Origin: Puia sp963703355
GTDB taxonomy: Bacteria > Bacteroidota > Bacteroidia > Chitinophagales > Chitinophagaceae
NCBI GenBank assembly: GCA_963703355.1
Contig: OY969813.1
Coordinates: 4,216,001-4,280,000 of the forward strand
Length of the DNA stretch: 64,000 bases
Direction of reading: 5' to 3'
Under the pieces are notes generated by a model that was given only the letters and a program-made list of their open reading frames with translations, made no database searches and had not been told where the DNA came from. The translations under genes were made by a program, and so were the position numbers. Shown piece by piece: positions 10,182 through 18,725 of the stretch (the first letter of the stretch is position 1; the number at the start of each line of letters is the position of its first letter).

Positions 10182-11210
10182 ATGAAGCGGATCTATTTCC
10201 ATTTATTTTCATTTTTCGTTTTATGCTCTTTGTCTTCCTGTCACACCAATAATGTTCCTTACACTCAAAGTGGTAACTGGGTTACAGAATCCCAGTTGAA
10301 CGGACCAGCGCGCAGCGAAGCGGTGTCGTTCGTTATTGGTAATTATGCTTATTTGGGCACCGGATGGGATGGACTGAACACCCGATACAACGATTTTTGG
10401 AAATACGATCCTTCACAAAATGTCTGGTCGCAGGTGAGCAGTATGCCTGCAAATACGGCAAGAAGTTCCGCCGCGAGTTTTGCAACAACAACCAAAGGAT
10501 ATGTGGGAACAGGTTATGATGGATTTAATTATCTGAATGATTTTTATGAATTCGATCCCGTACTAAATGCGTGGACGCAAAAATCAAATTTCCCGAATAG
10601 TGCGCGCTATGAAGCAGTAGGTTTTGGATTGGGAGCACTTGGATATATGGGAACCGGTTTTGATGGAAGTAATGCGTTGAAAGATTTTTATCAGTACGAT
10701 CCTTCTTCTGACACCTGGACAGATATTGGATTCAGCGGCAATAAAAGATACGGAGCAGTTGCGTTTACTTATAACAACCAGGGTTATCTGGTAACCGGAG
10801 TAAACAGCGGAACTATGCAGTCTGACTTCTGGGTATATAATCCCGCATCTGATTCTTTGAAGTGGACTGAACTCCGTCATATCACGAATTACAGCAGTGA
10901 TTCTTACGACGATGGGTATACAAATATCGTACGCTGGAATGCTGGCGCATTTGTTATTGGTGACAAAGCATATATCAGTTGCGGGGAAAACGGAGTGTAC
11001 TATACATACACCTGGGAATACGATTTTGCGTCTGATCTCTGGACTCCTAAAACTCCATTCGAAGGACCTGCAACATCGGGCCCAGTAGGATTTAATGTGG
11101 CAGGACTTGGATATATCGCGACAGGAAGAAGTTCTTCGGGACAGGCGGGTGCTTCAGATTATCTTCGTCAGTTCCAGCCGAATGTTACTGAGAATCCCAA
11201 TGACAATTAG
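10182..11210 (+). CDS. Kelch-repeat lipoprotein
   Basis: A 342-residue lipoprotein (lipobox SLSSC near residue 20) composed of about six Kelch-type blades. Recurring units read N-DFW/Y-x-YDP-x4-W followed by R-x2-A-x-F and GYxGTG, for example YNDFWKYDPSQNVW, LNDFYEFDPVLNAW and LKDFYQYDPSSDTW. This predicts a beta-propeller like that of NanM-type proteins, but no sialic-acid genes are nearby and the catalytic residues of mutarotases cannot be assigned. The stop overlaps the start of the DUF4907 gene by 11 bases, which implies translational coupling. Upstream a TACTTTTA sequence at 10141-10148 is one base off the Bacteroidota -7 box. Confidence 0.85.
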   Translation: MKRIYFHLFSFFVLCSLSSCHTNNVPYTQSGNWVTESQLNGPARSEAVSFVIGNYAYLGTGWDGLNTRYNDFWKYDPSQNVWSQVSSMPANTARSSAASFATTTKGYVGTGYDGFNYLNDFYEFDPVLNAWTQKSNFPNSARYEAVGFGLGALGYMGTGFDGSNALKDFYQYDPSSDTWTDIGFSGNKRYGAVAFTYNNQGYLVTGVNSGTMQSDFWVYNPASDSLKWTELRHITNYSSDSYDDGYTNIVRWNAGAFVIGDKAYISCGENGVYYTYTWEYDFASDLWTPKTPFEGPATSGPVGFNVAGLGYIATGRSSSGQAGASDYLRQFQPNVTENPNDN

Positions 11211-11535
11211 GAATAAATATGTTCTTATCGGAATTGCCGCGCTGCTGATTTGCTTCGCGGTAATTTTTTTTACCAGGCAGAGAACGCATGATAAAAATAT
11301 TTTTATACATGCGCAGGCTGTTCAAACTGTTTACGGATGGGGTTATAATGTGCTGGCTGATGACCGCGTTTATATTAAGCAGGAATTTATTCCTACGCTT
11401 CCGGGAAAACAGGGATTTAAATCTGCAGATGACGCGTTGCGTGTTGGAAATCTTGTAGTGAAAAAAATTAGTTCGAATCTTCCGCCCACCATTACTCCGC
11501 GGGATCTCGACAGTCTCGGAATCCCTACCAAATAA
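11200..11535 (+). CDS. DUF4907 family membrane-anchored protein
   Basis: A 111-residue protein with one N-terminal membrane segment (YVLIGIAALLICFAVIFF, residues 7-24) and a periplasmic domain. The motifs GWGYNVLADDRVYIKQEFIP and FKSADDALRVGNLVVKKI mark DUF4907, a small family of unknown function. The ATG at 11200 overlaps the end of the Kelch gene by 11 bases; longer in-frame extensions run into the Kelch coding region and lack the membrane N-terminus. A strong hairpin terminator follows. Pairing of Kelch and DUF4907 genes is, as I recall, common in Bacteroidota. Confidence 0.8.
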   Translation: MTIRNKYVLIGIAALLICFAVIFFTRQRTHDKNIFIHAQAVQTVYGWGYNVLADDRVYIKQEFIPTLPGKQGFKSADDALRVGNLVVKKISSNLPPTITPRDLDSLGIPTK

Positions 11536-11554
11536 AAATTCATTTTAAATAAAT

Positions 11555-11591
11555 GAAAAAGCCGTACTGCATATTGCGGGACGGCTTTTTT
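11555..11591 (+). terminator. Rho-independent terminator after the Kelch/DUF4907 pair
   Basis: AAAAAGCCGT at 11556-11565 pairs perfectly with ACGGCTTTTT at 11581-11590, around a 15-base loop that can pair further (GCA/TGC). A run of T residues follows. It lies 20 bases after the DUF4907 stop codon. Confidence 0.85.
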
Positions 11592-11639
11592 CAATTCGTT
11601 CAACCGGGTAAATTAACAAGTAAACATGATCATGAAGGA

Positions 11640-11985
11640 TGAGGTGTTTCTAAGGGATCCGGTTTTCAACGATACTGGTCGCGTTTTTCATCAGGATGGA
11701 TTTTGTTGGTTTCGGGTTTTCAATGGATGATCGGATGGTTTTCAGGATTGGACGTTGCTTTCGGATTGGTTTTTTCAGGATTTGGATCTTGGTTTCGGGT
11801 TGGATTCAACTTGGTTTTTCAGGATTTGGCTTTGCTTTCTTCGGTTAAGATTTAGGGGTTTAATACTTTTAATTTTTGAATCTGGTTTTCGGTTTTGGTT
11901 TTCTTCGGTTAGGATTTAGGGGCTTAATTCGTTTGGTTTTTTTCAGGATTTCTTTAAGCTTTCTGCTTTAAAGGATTTTTTCGAC
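11640..11985 (+). repeat. G+T-rich repetitive non-coding region
   Basis: In the 614-base gap between the terminator and pdhB the + strand is dominated by G and T with few C and A. Two kinds of repeats stand out. The element GGTTTT(T0-3)CAGGATT occurs at 11737, 11768, 11813 and 11935. A 27-base sequence at 11838-11864 recurs at 11902-11928 with two mismatches (core TTCGGTTARGATTTAGGGG). No plausible reading frame spans it on either strand. It could be a decayed satellite or a structured RNA region; no known family is recognised. Confidence 0.6.
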
Positions 11986-12097
11986 GCGTTGACAATACAA
12001 AGATGATCAGGATCGAAGCCTTATCATAACTTATTCGATAAACCAGCTTAAACCTTCGATTTTCAGTGAAAAAGGGACGATTAAGCAAAAATCCTCA

Positions 12098-12127
12098 TTG
12101 CCGATTCCTCATTCCTCAATACTTTTG
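12098..12127 (+). promoter_or_regulatory. Bacteroidota-type promoter of pdhB
   Basis: TTG at 12098-12100 and TACTTTTG at 12120-12127 are separated by exactly 19 bases, matching the TTG-N19-TAnnTTTG consensus recognised by the primary sigma factor of this phylum. Transcription would start near 12132, about 18 bases before the pdhB ATG. Confidence 0.65.
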
Positions 12128-12149
12128 CCCCTCCTTAAATGCATAATTA

Positions 12150-13136
12150 ATGAGACAAATCGCTTTTCGGGAAGCACTAAGAGAGGCCATGGTAGAAGAA
12201 ATGCGCCGGGACGAACGGGTATTTCTTATGGGAGAGGAAGTTGCGGAATATAACGGAGCCTATAAGGTCAGCCAGGGTATGCTGGATGAATTTGGTCCCA
12301 AAAGAGTGATCGATACCCCGATATCCGAGCTTGGATTCACAGGTGTGGGCGTGGGCGCGGCACAAAACGGACTTCGTCCTGTTCTGGAATTTATGACATT
12401 CAATTTTGCTGTGCTCGCACTGGATCAGATATTAAACACAGCTTCCAAAATGCTTGCCATGAGTGGCGGTCAGGTCGGATGTCCCATAGTTTTTCGCGGT
12501 CCCAACGGCTCAGCCGGTCAATTGGGAGCGCAGCATTCAACGGCATTTGAAAGTTATTTTGCCAATATACCGGGATTAAAAGTAGTTTCTCCAAGCAATG
12601 GTTATGACGCCAAAGGACTTTTGAAACAGGCGATTCGCTACGAAGAAGACCCCGTTATTTTTATGGAGAGTGAAGTAATGTATGGCGATAAATCAGAAGT
12701 TCCCGAAGAAGAATATTATATAGAGCTGGGCAAAGCCATCGTTGCAAAACCCGGAACAGATGTCACTATTGTATCCTACAACAAGATGATGAAAGTGGCA
12801 CTGTCTGCTGCGGCTGAGCTGGAGAAAGAAAATATCAGCGCGGAAGTAATTGATCTCCGAACCATTCGTCCGTTGGACTGGATGACAATCCTCGACAGCG
12901 TAAAAAAAACAAACAGACTGGTGATCATTGAAGAACAATGGCCCTTTGCTTCCATATCTTCAGAAATCGCTTACGTAATACAGAAAGAAGGATTCGATTA
13001 TCTGGATGCTCCGATCAGGCGACTCAATTCAGCCGATGCTCCCCTGCACTATGCAGCGAATCTTGTAACAGCAGCCATGCCTTCTGTGGAAAGGGCCGTA
13101 AAAATGGTAAAGGAAGTGATGTACCTGAAGAAATAA
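12150..13136 (+). CDS. pdhB: Pyruvate dehydrogenase E1 component, beta subunit
   Basis: Beta chain of the thiamine-diphosphate-dependent E1 enzyme that decarboxylates pyruvate in the pyruvate dehydrogenase complex. The 328-residue protein begins MRQIAFREALREAMVEEMRRDERVF-like. It contains the GEEVAEYNGAYKVSQGML segment around the conserved Glu that activates ThDP, the DTPISELGFTGVGVGAA motif, and the C-terminal transketolase domain (EVIDLRTIRPLDW, residues ~232-245). Full length for the family. The E1 alpha gene is not adjacent, so the two subunits are encoded apart or outside the window. It has its own promoter and is followed after 27 bases by the fucosidase gene. Branched-chain E1 beta is the main alternative. 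Confidence 0.9.
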   Translation: MRQIAFREALREAMVEEMRRDERVFLMGEEVAEYNGAYKVSQGMLDEFGPKRVIDTPISELGFTGVGVGAAQNGLRPVLEFMTFNFAVLALDQILNTASKMLAMSGGQVGCPIVFRGPNGSAGQLGAQHSTAFESYFANIPGLKVVSPSNGYDAKGLLKQAIRYEEDPVIFMESEVMYGDKSEVPEEEYYIELGKAIVAKPGTDVTIVSYNKMMKVALSAAAELEKENISAEVIDLRTIRPLDWMTILDSVKKTNRLVIIEEQWPFASISSEIAYVIQKEGFDYLDAPIRRLNSADAPLHYAANLVTAAMPSVERAVKMVKEVMYLKK

Positions 13137-13163
13137 TTACCTCAAGCGATATTAAAACCTGGA

Positions 13164-14486
13164 ATGATGAAAGTACTTTTCACGAGCCTCTGCCTCGGGG
13201 CACTTCTATTTGCCGGAGCTCAGACAACTTACCAGCCATCTCCAGAAAATCTAGCTGCAAGAAAATGGTTTGACAGTGCCCGGTTCGGCATGTTTATCCA
13301 CTGGGGTGCATTCAGTGTTCCAGGCAGTGGAGAATGGGTAATGAATGACAGGAATATTACGTTTTCTGAATACGGCCAGTTGCAAACTATTTTTAATCCC
13401 GTACGTTTCGATGCGAAAATCTGGGTGTCGGCAGCAAAGCGGGCAGGCATGCAGTACATCACGCTTATTACCCGTCATCATGACGGATTCAGTGAATGGG
13501 ATACCAAACAATCAGACTGGAAAGTCACGAATACTGACTGGAAACAGGATGTAGTTAAACTGATTGCAGAGGAATGCCAGCGACAGGGTATAAAGTTATT
13601 TGTTTACTATTCCCTGCTGGACTGGTATCGGAGCGATTATCAATATGAGACGGGTCGCACGGGGCACGGAACAGGTAGAACTGCTAAAAGCGACTGGAAT
13701 CATTATATCGCGTTTATGAAGGCTCAATTGACTGAATTGCTTACGCAATACGGTCCTATTGCCGGAGTGTGGTTTGATGGTTATTGGGACCAGCTGGCGA
13801 ATGACCATGACAAAATAAATCAACCTATGGTTGACTGGCATTTGCCTGAGATCTACGCACTCATACACCAGTTGCAACCACAGTGTCTTGTTGGTAATAA
13901 TCATCATTTGACACCGATTCCCGGAGAGGATTTTCAAATGTTTGAAAAAGATCTGCCCGGAGGAAATAGCACAGGATTCGGTGGACAATCTGTATCCAGC
14001 CTCCCATTAGAAACCTGCGAGACCATCAACAACTCCTGGGGATTCAATATTACGGATACGCATTACAAATCTACCAAAGAACTGATACGTTTACTGGTAA
14101 CGGATGCTGGTTATGGTGCCAATCTTTTATTGAATATCGGGCCCTTGCCGAATGGGGAAATACAGGCAGCTTTTACAGACAGGCTGGACAGCATGGGTAC
14201 ATGGCTTAAGAAAAACGGATATACAATTTATGGAACAACTGGTGGCTTTATGAAACCACAGGACTGGGGTGCCATCACGGAAAAAGGAGATAAAGTGTAC
14301 CTCCATATATTTAAAACCGATGGGAACAAATTTTTTGTACGGGTTCCATACAAAATAAAATCAGGCTTTATGGAAGGTCACAAGTTGAAAGTAACAACGC
14401 TAGGTGACAACTATATAATGATCGATCTAAAGGATACAAAACCTGATCCGATAGATGCCATCGTACAACTTGATGTAATCAAATAA
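13164..14486 (+). CDS. Alpha-L-fucosidase, glycoside hydrolase family 29
   Basis: A secreted or periplasmic hydrolase that removes terminal alpha-L-fucose. The 440-residue protein starts with a Sec signal peptide (hydrophobic core to about residue 19, ending FAGAQ). The family-29 signature FGMFIHWGAFSVPGSGEWVM follows at about residue 40. TRHHDGFSEWDTKQSDW is the substrate-binding block, and the presumed nucleophile is Asp205 in GVWFDGYWD. The C-terminal beta-sandwich is short. An ATG three bases downstream is an equally possible start. The gene follows pdhB by 27 bases, although the functions are unrelated. Confidence 0.92.
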   Translation: MMKVLFTSLCLGALLFAGAQTTYQPSPENLAARKWFDSARFGMFIHWGAFSVPGSGEWVMNDRNITFSEYGQLQTIFNPVRFDAKIWVSAAKRAGMQYITLITRHHDGFSEWDTKQSDWKVTNTDWKQDVVKLIAEECQRQGIKLFVYYSLLDWYRSDYQYETGRTGHGTGRTAKSDWNHYIAFMKAQLTELLTQYGPIAGVWFDGYWDQLANDHDKINQPMVDWHLPEIYALIHQLQPQCLVGNNHHLTPIPGEDFQMFEKDLPGGNSTGFGGQSVSSLPLETCETINNSWGFNITDTHYKSTKELIRLLVTDAGYGANLLLNIGPLPNGEIQAAFTDRLDSMGTWLKKNGYTIYGTTGGFMKPQDWGAITEKGDKVYLHIFKTDGNKFFVRVPYKIKSGFMEGHKLKVTTLGDNYIMIDLKDTKPDPIDAIVQLDVIK

Positions 14487-14517
14487 AATTCTCCGGCGTG
14501 TGCCGACCAGAAATTTA

Positions 14518-14655
14518 TTAGTGGATAGCTTTTAAAGCTGTTCCCATTACAATCAGAGAAATGTACGCGAAGCTGATTAACACAAAGCCGAATACTGCCA
14601 ATTTAAGAAACACTTTGGCCGGCGCTTTTACGGAATGGTCTAATTCCTGTTTCAT
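14518..14655 (-). CDS. Small single-span membrane protein
   Basis: A 45-codon reading frame beginning MKQELDHSVKAPAKVFLK, followed by one strongly hydrophobic segment (residues ~19-39) and ending GTALKAIH. The amphipathic basic N-terminus and single span look like a genuine small membrane protein rather than chance. It lies in the spacer between the fucosidase and the sigma-54 activator and is transcribed against both. No family recognised; existence rests on composition and a clean ATG. Confidence 0.5.
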   Translation of the reverse strand: MKQELDHSVKAPAKVFLKLAVFGFVLISFAYISLIVMGTALKAIH

Positions 14656-14861
14656 AGGGTTAAATTTTAATCTGGTTTTTCTTTAGATATTGTCGATCAC
14701 AAAATAGGAAGGGAAACTGGTTCCTGCAACGTAGTTTTACTTAAGTAAATCCCCTTCTCAAACGATTTTGGGTCAGTACTCCAAATAACGCGGTAATCGA
14801 GTAAATTGCGGTCTAATTGGCTGAAAACCCGGCCTTTATTTTAAAAGAAACCGAGAAAAAC

Positions 14862-16025
14862 ATGTCGAATATTCTCATTATAGATGATGAAAAAGCAATC
14901 CGGAAAACGCTTGTTGAAATTCTTTCTTATGAGGGATACAAAATAGATGAAGCAGGAGACGGGGAAGAGGGATACAGAAAATTCCGTGAAAAAGAATACG
15001 ATGTCATTCTTTGTGATATAAAAATGCCGAAAATGGATGGCATTGAATTCCTGGAAAAAGCTAAAGAATCTAATCCTGACATTCCGATAATTATGATCTC
15101 AGGTCACGGCACCATTGAAACTGCTGTTGAAGCGGTAAGAAAAGGTGCTTATGATTACATATCGAAGCCGCCTGATCTGAACAGGCTGCTTATCACCATT
15201 CGCAATGCAATGGATAAAACTTCTCTTGTTGCAGAAACTAAAGTGTTGAAAAGAAGAGTAAGCAAAGTGCAGGACATGATTGGAGAATCCACTCCCATTC
15301 ATAAAATAAGGGAAACAATAGAAAAAGTGGCGCCCACGGAGGCCCGCATACTTGTAACCGGTGAAAATGGAGTTGGAAAGGAACTTGTTGCCCGCTGGGT
15401 ACATGAAAAAAGTAACCGTGCTGCGGGACCACTGATTGAGGTAAACTGTGCAGCTATTCCAGGAGAGTTGATAGAGAGCGAATTGTTCGGTCATGAAAAA
15501 GGATCATTTACCTCTGCAGTAAAACAAAGGATCGGAAAATTTGAGCAGGCGAATACAGGCACACTTTTTCTGGATGAGATTGGTGATATGAGTCCGAGCG
15601 CACAGGCCAAAGTACTTCGCGCTTTACAGGAAGGAAAAATTACCAGAGTAGGTGGTGATAAAGATATTAATGTGGATGTACGCGTGATTGCTGCCACCAA
15701 TAAGGATTTATTAAAAGAAGTGGATGAAAAAAACTTTCGGCTTGATCTGTATCACCGGCTAAGTGTAATCATCATTCACGTTCCCTCTCTGAATGAACGA
15801 AGAGACGACATTCCGTTGCTGGTTGATAAATTTCTGCATGACATATGCAACGAATACGGCATTGCAAGAAAGGGAATAGATGATGAAGCCATACGCGCGT
15901 TACAGGAATACAACTGGACAGGAAATATCAGGGAATTAAGAAACGTGGTAGAAAGATTAATTATCCTTTCTTCAAAATCCATTAGTCGTGATGACGTGGC
16001 AAATTATGTATTGCCTAAAAAATAA
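14862..16025 (+). CDS. Sigma-54-dependent response regulator lacking a DNA-binding domain
   Basis: An NtrC-type activator of 387 residues. The receiver domain (residues 1-120) has the acidic pair D8/D9 and phospho-acceptor Asp52 in LCDIKMP. The AAA+ domain carries Walker A GENGVGKE, a sigma-54-contact loop reading GSFTSA instead of GAFTGA, Walker B LFLDEIGDM and the arginine-finger region. After NIRELRNVVERLIIL the protein stops at DDVANYVLPKK, so the usual C-terminal Fis-type helix-turn-helix is missing. It may therefore activate sigma-54 holoenzyme without a specific enhancer, or through a partner. The start at 14862 (MSNILIIDDE) is chosen over an upstream in-frame start. No histidine kinase is adjacent. 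Confidence 0.9.
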   Translation: MSNILIIDDEKAIRKTLVEILSYEGYKIDEAGDGEEGYRKFREKEYDVILCDIKMPKMDGIEFLEKAKESNPDIPIIMISGHGTIETAVEAVRKGAYDYISKPPDLNRLLITIRNAMDKTSLVAETKVLKRRVSKVQDMIGESTPIHKIRETIEKVAPTEARILVTGENGVGKELVARWVHEKSNRAAGPLIEVNCAAIPGELIESELFGHEKGSFTSAVKQRIGKFEQANTGTLFLDEIGDMSPSAQAKVLRALQEGKITRVGGDKDINVDVRVIAATNKDLLKEVDEKNFRLDLYHRLSVIIIHVPSLNERRDDIPLLVDKFLHDICNEYGIARKGIDDEAIRALQEYNWTGNIRELRNVVERLIILSSKSISRDDVANYVLPKK

Positions 16026-16086
16026 CTCTATTAAATATTGCATAAATGTGCCGAACGGTTGCTTCAATCCATGCTGCCACAGTATT

Positions 16087-16114
16087 TTGAAGGCTTATTA
16101 ATATGGTACATTTG
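16087..16114 (+). promoter_or_regulatory. Putative promoter of the signal peptidase gene
   Basis: TTG at 16087-16089 and TACATTTG at 16107-16114 fit the Bacteroidota -33/-7 pattern with a 17-base spacer, slightly shorter than ideal. The predicted start of transcription is about 16 bases before the lepB ATG. Confidence 0.45.
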
Positions 16115-16135
16115 ACCAAATCTAAAATCGCCTAA

Positions 16136-17668
16136 ATGACGTCTCATCAGGTTTTGATTCTTGTATTGATTGCCCTAGCTCTGTTTATTCTTCCTGCATT
16201 TGGTTTATACTTTATGTTCAAGAAAGCAGGAGTGCCAGCCTGGAAAGGTCTGATACCTGTTCTCAACAGTTTTGAAATACTGCGGCTTAGCAAAAGACCG
16301 TATTATTTATTTGTGTTGCAGTTGATTCCTGTTGCAGGCTGGTTTTTTACGTTGGCTATACTTGTTGAATTTGTAAAAACTTTTGGCAAGTTCAGATTCT
16401 ATCAGCACGCATTAACAGTGTGTACAGCCGGGCTGTATTTTTTATATGTGGGTCTCAACGAGAAAGACAAGTTCATCGGTGCGGATGCGGCCAAAAAATA
16501 TAAAAAATCTGCCGCCCGCGAGTGGGTTGATGCAGGGATATTTGCTGTTATTGCAGCTACGCTCATCCGCACGTTTGTGTTTGAGGCTTACGTAATTCCT
16601 ACGCCATCGATGGAAAAAACATTACTCGTAAATGATTTTCTTTTTGTGAGTAAGTTCAGTTATGGTCCGCGAATTCCCAATACGCCCATCGCTATGCCTT
16701 TTGTTCATCATACAATGCCTCTTTTTGATATCAAATCGTATGTTGAATGGATTCATATTCCGTATACCAGATGGTTTGCGGCTCCTGTTAAAAGAAACGA
16801 TGTGGTTGTTTTTAATTTTCCCGCGGGCGATACGGTTATTAACAAAGAAGGATATCAGTCCGAGCAGCCCTATTACAGTGTGGCGCGCATGCTGGGCAAC
16901 GGTGACATGAATGCGGGACGCAAGATCATTCTGGGTGATCCTGATTCTTATCCCTTAATTGTACGCCCGGTAGATAAACAGGAGAATTTTATCAAACGTT
17001 GTGTGGGAATCGCCGGAGATACGTTACAGATAAAAGATCAGAATATTTATATTGATGGGCAGGCAACCAAACTGCCTGATTATTCAGAGACCAATTATAT
17101 TGTGACTACCGGTGGGCAACAACTGGATGAAACGGTGATGAAAGACGAATATGATATTGATATAAATAATGGCGAGGAGTTTCAGCAAACGGGCGTTCCC
17201 AACAGATATGCGATGCTGCTCACCTCTGTGGCGCGTGATAAAATGATGAAAAGCGGTCTCGCAAAAAATATAATTCCCTATATTGACAGCAACCGGAGTG
17301 TATATCCGTATGACGCGCAGTATAATTGGACACCGGATAATTATGGTCCGATCTGGATTCCGAAAAAAGGAGCATCCATTACCCTGACTTCACTGAACTA
17401 TCCTTTTTATGAGAGAGCAATAAGAGACTATGAAAAAAATAAACTTGAGTTACTAAATGGAAAAATTTTTATAAACGATAAGGAATCCAATAGTTATACT
17501 TTTAAAATGGACTACTATTGGATGATGGGAGACAACCGTCATCAAAGTCTTGATAGTCGATTCTGGGGACTGGTGCCAGAGGATCATATTGTAGGAGAAG
17601 CATGGATGATCTGGATGAGTTGGAAAAACGGTGTGCGATGGAGCCGACTCTTTAAAAAAATTAAGTAA
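16136..17668 (+). CDS. lepB: Signal peptidase I, enlarged form
   Basis: Membrane protease that removes Sec signal peptides. At 510 residues it is much longer than the usual 200-325. The first ~115 residues form about three membrane segments (a DUF5684-like module with PAWKGLIPVLNSFEILRL). A further anchor (residues ~134-150) precedes the catalytic domain. The catalytic Ser158 is in the TPSMEKTL motif and the general-base Lys287 in KRCVGIAGDTL, so 129 residues separate the dyad where about 55 is usual in E. coli. A second insertion of about 170 residues lies before the final MGDNRHQSLDSRFWG box. Large LepB forms occur in Bacteroidota. Cytidine deaminase follows after 15 bases. Confidence 0.92.
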   Translation: MTSHQVLILVLIALALFILPAFGLYFMFKKAGVPAWKGLIPVLNSFEILRLSKRPYYLFVLQLIPVAGWFFTLAILVEFVKTFGKFRFYQHALTVCTAGLYFLYVGLNEKDKFIGADAAKKYKKSAAREWVDAGIFAVIAATLIRTFVFEAYVIPTPSMEKTLLVNDFLFVSKFSYGPRIPNTPIAMPFVHHTMPLFDIKSYVEWIHIPYTRWFAAPVKRNDVVVFNFPAGDTVINKEGYQSEQPYYSVARMLGNGDMNAGRKIILGDPDSYPLIVRPVDKQENFIKRCVGIAGDTLQIKDQNIYIDGQATKLPDYSETNYIVTTGGQQLDETVMKDEYDIDINNGEEFQQTGVPNRYAMLLTSVARDKMMKSGLAKNIIPYIDSNRSVYPYDAQYNWTPDNYGPIWIPKKGASITLTSLNYPFYERAIRDYEKNKLELLNGKIFINDKESNSYTFKMDYYWMMGDNRHQSLDSRFWGLVPEDHIVGEAWMIWMSWKNGVRWSRLFKKIK

Positions 17669-17683
17669 ACCGTACGTAGTGGA

Positions 17684-18175
17684 ATGAAGGTAACCAGCAT
17701 TCAAATACCTGTTCAAATCTTCCCGGACTCTTCCGCACTTGAACCTGCTGATGCGTTGCTTTTGGAAGCAGCGCGCAAGGCTACCGGCGATGCCTATGCG
17801 CCTTATTCTAATTTCAGGGTAGGCGTTGCAATCCGGTTGACGGGCGGAAAAATTCTTACGGGATCAAATCAGGAAAATGCCAGTTTCCCGGCGGGGTTGT
17901 GTGCAGAACGGGTTACCCTTTCCGCGGCTTCCGCAATGTATCCGGGAGTGCCGGTGGAAAGTCTGGCATTGACCTATATTAATGAAACAGGCACTGGAAG
18001 CAGACCCATCAGCCCCTGTGGTATTTGCAGACAGACACTGGCAGAGTATGAGCAGCGTTTTGAGCAGCCGATCCGGCTGATACTCGGCGGATCAAATGGT
18101 GAAATATTTGTTATTGCCAGGGCAACGGATCTGCTTCCATTTGCGTTTAGTAAGGAAGAACTAAATACTCAGTAA
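17684..18175 (+). CDS. cdd: Cytidine deaminase
   Basis: Deaminates cytidine and deoxycytidine to uridine forms in pyrimidine salvage. The 163-residue protein shows the zinc and catalytic motif as CAERVTLSAA (Cys ligand, catalytic Glu) preceded by NQENASFPAG. The second zinc pair is in PCGICRQTLAEYE. This is the homotetrameric, three-cysteine type. The N-terminus has about 20 extra residues before the core DALLLEAARKATGDAYAPYSNF. It lies between lepB and an FKBP lipoprotein in the same orientation with short gaps. Confidence 0.92.
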   Translation: MKVTSIQIPVQIFPDSSALEPADALLLEAARKATGDAYAPYSNFRVGVAIRLTGGKILTGSNQENASFPAGLCAERVTLSAASAMYPGVPVESLALTYINETGTGSRPISPCGICRQTLAEYEQRFEQPIRLILGGSNGEIFVIARATDLLPFAFSKEELNTQ

Positions 18176-18201
18176 ATTTTAAGATTAATAATGTATCCTT
18201 T

Positions 18202-18690
18202 ATGAAGAAATTGATGTTGTTTATTATTTCGGCTATTGCAGTAACTGGTTATTTCGCCTGTGCTAAATCAGCTCCCCAAAGCACTCCTTCATGTGTGGCA
18301 ACGCCCGTTGCGCAGGATTCTGCTGCATTGATAAAATTTGCAGGCGATACAATTCCTTTAACAAAAGATACAAGTGGGTTGTATTATCATATCATCGATT
18401 CGGGACAGGCCTCAACAAAACCGCAGTTCTTTAACAGGATGGTGGTAACTTATGTAGCCAGGATCATACCTACAAATATAACTTTTGATTCTGCGGTCAA
18501 TTCAAACCTCAACAACACGCAATTGGGTGATCTGATAGAAGGTTGGCAGATCGGATTGCCAAAAATTGGTGTTGGCGGTCATATCCAATTATTTATTCCT
18601 TCTGCACTGGCCTGGGGTTGTACCGGCTATGGCAGCATACCTGCCGATGCGCCTGTATTTTTTGACATTCAGCTACTTCAGGTGAATTAG
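18202..18690 (+). CDS. FKBP-type peptidyl-prolyl cis-trans isomerase lipoprotein
   Basis: A 162-residue lipoprotein; the signal peptide ends with a lipobox YFAC near residue 20. The C-terminal FKBP domain (residues ~70-162) contains VVTYVARI, LIEGWQIGLPKIGVGGHIQLFIPSALAWG and a final FFDIQLLQV strand. These are the usual landmarks of the fold. The YG(S) loop is altered (WGCTGYGSIP). It probably assists folding of exported proteins at the membrane. Neighbouring genes run in the same direction with 26- and 35-base gaps. Confidence 0.85.
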   Translation: MKKLMLFIISAIAVTGYFACAKSAPQSTPSCVATPVAQDSAALIKFAGDTIPLTKDTSGLYYHIIDSGQASTKPQFFNRMVVTYVARIIPTNITFDSAVNSNLNNTQLGDLIEGWQIGLPKIGVGGHIQLFIPSALAWGCTGYGSIPADAPVFFDIQLLQVN

Positions 18691-18725
18691 TTTTCCCTAA
18701 CTTACGTTTCTAAATTTTATTATTT

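Noticed and set aside
11838..11928. G-quadruplex or telomere-like element in the G+T-rich region
   Set aside because: G runs of four are too few and too far apart for a stable quadruplex.
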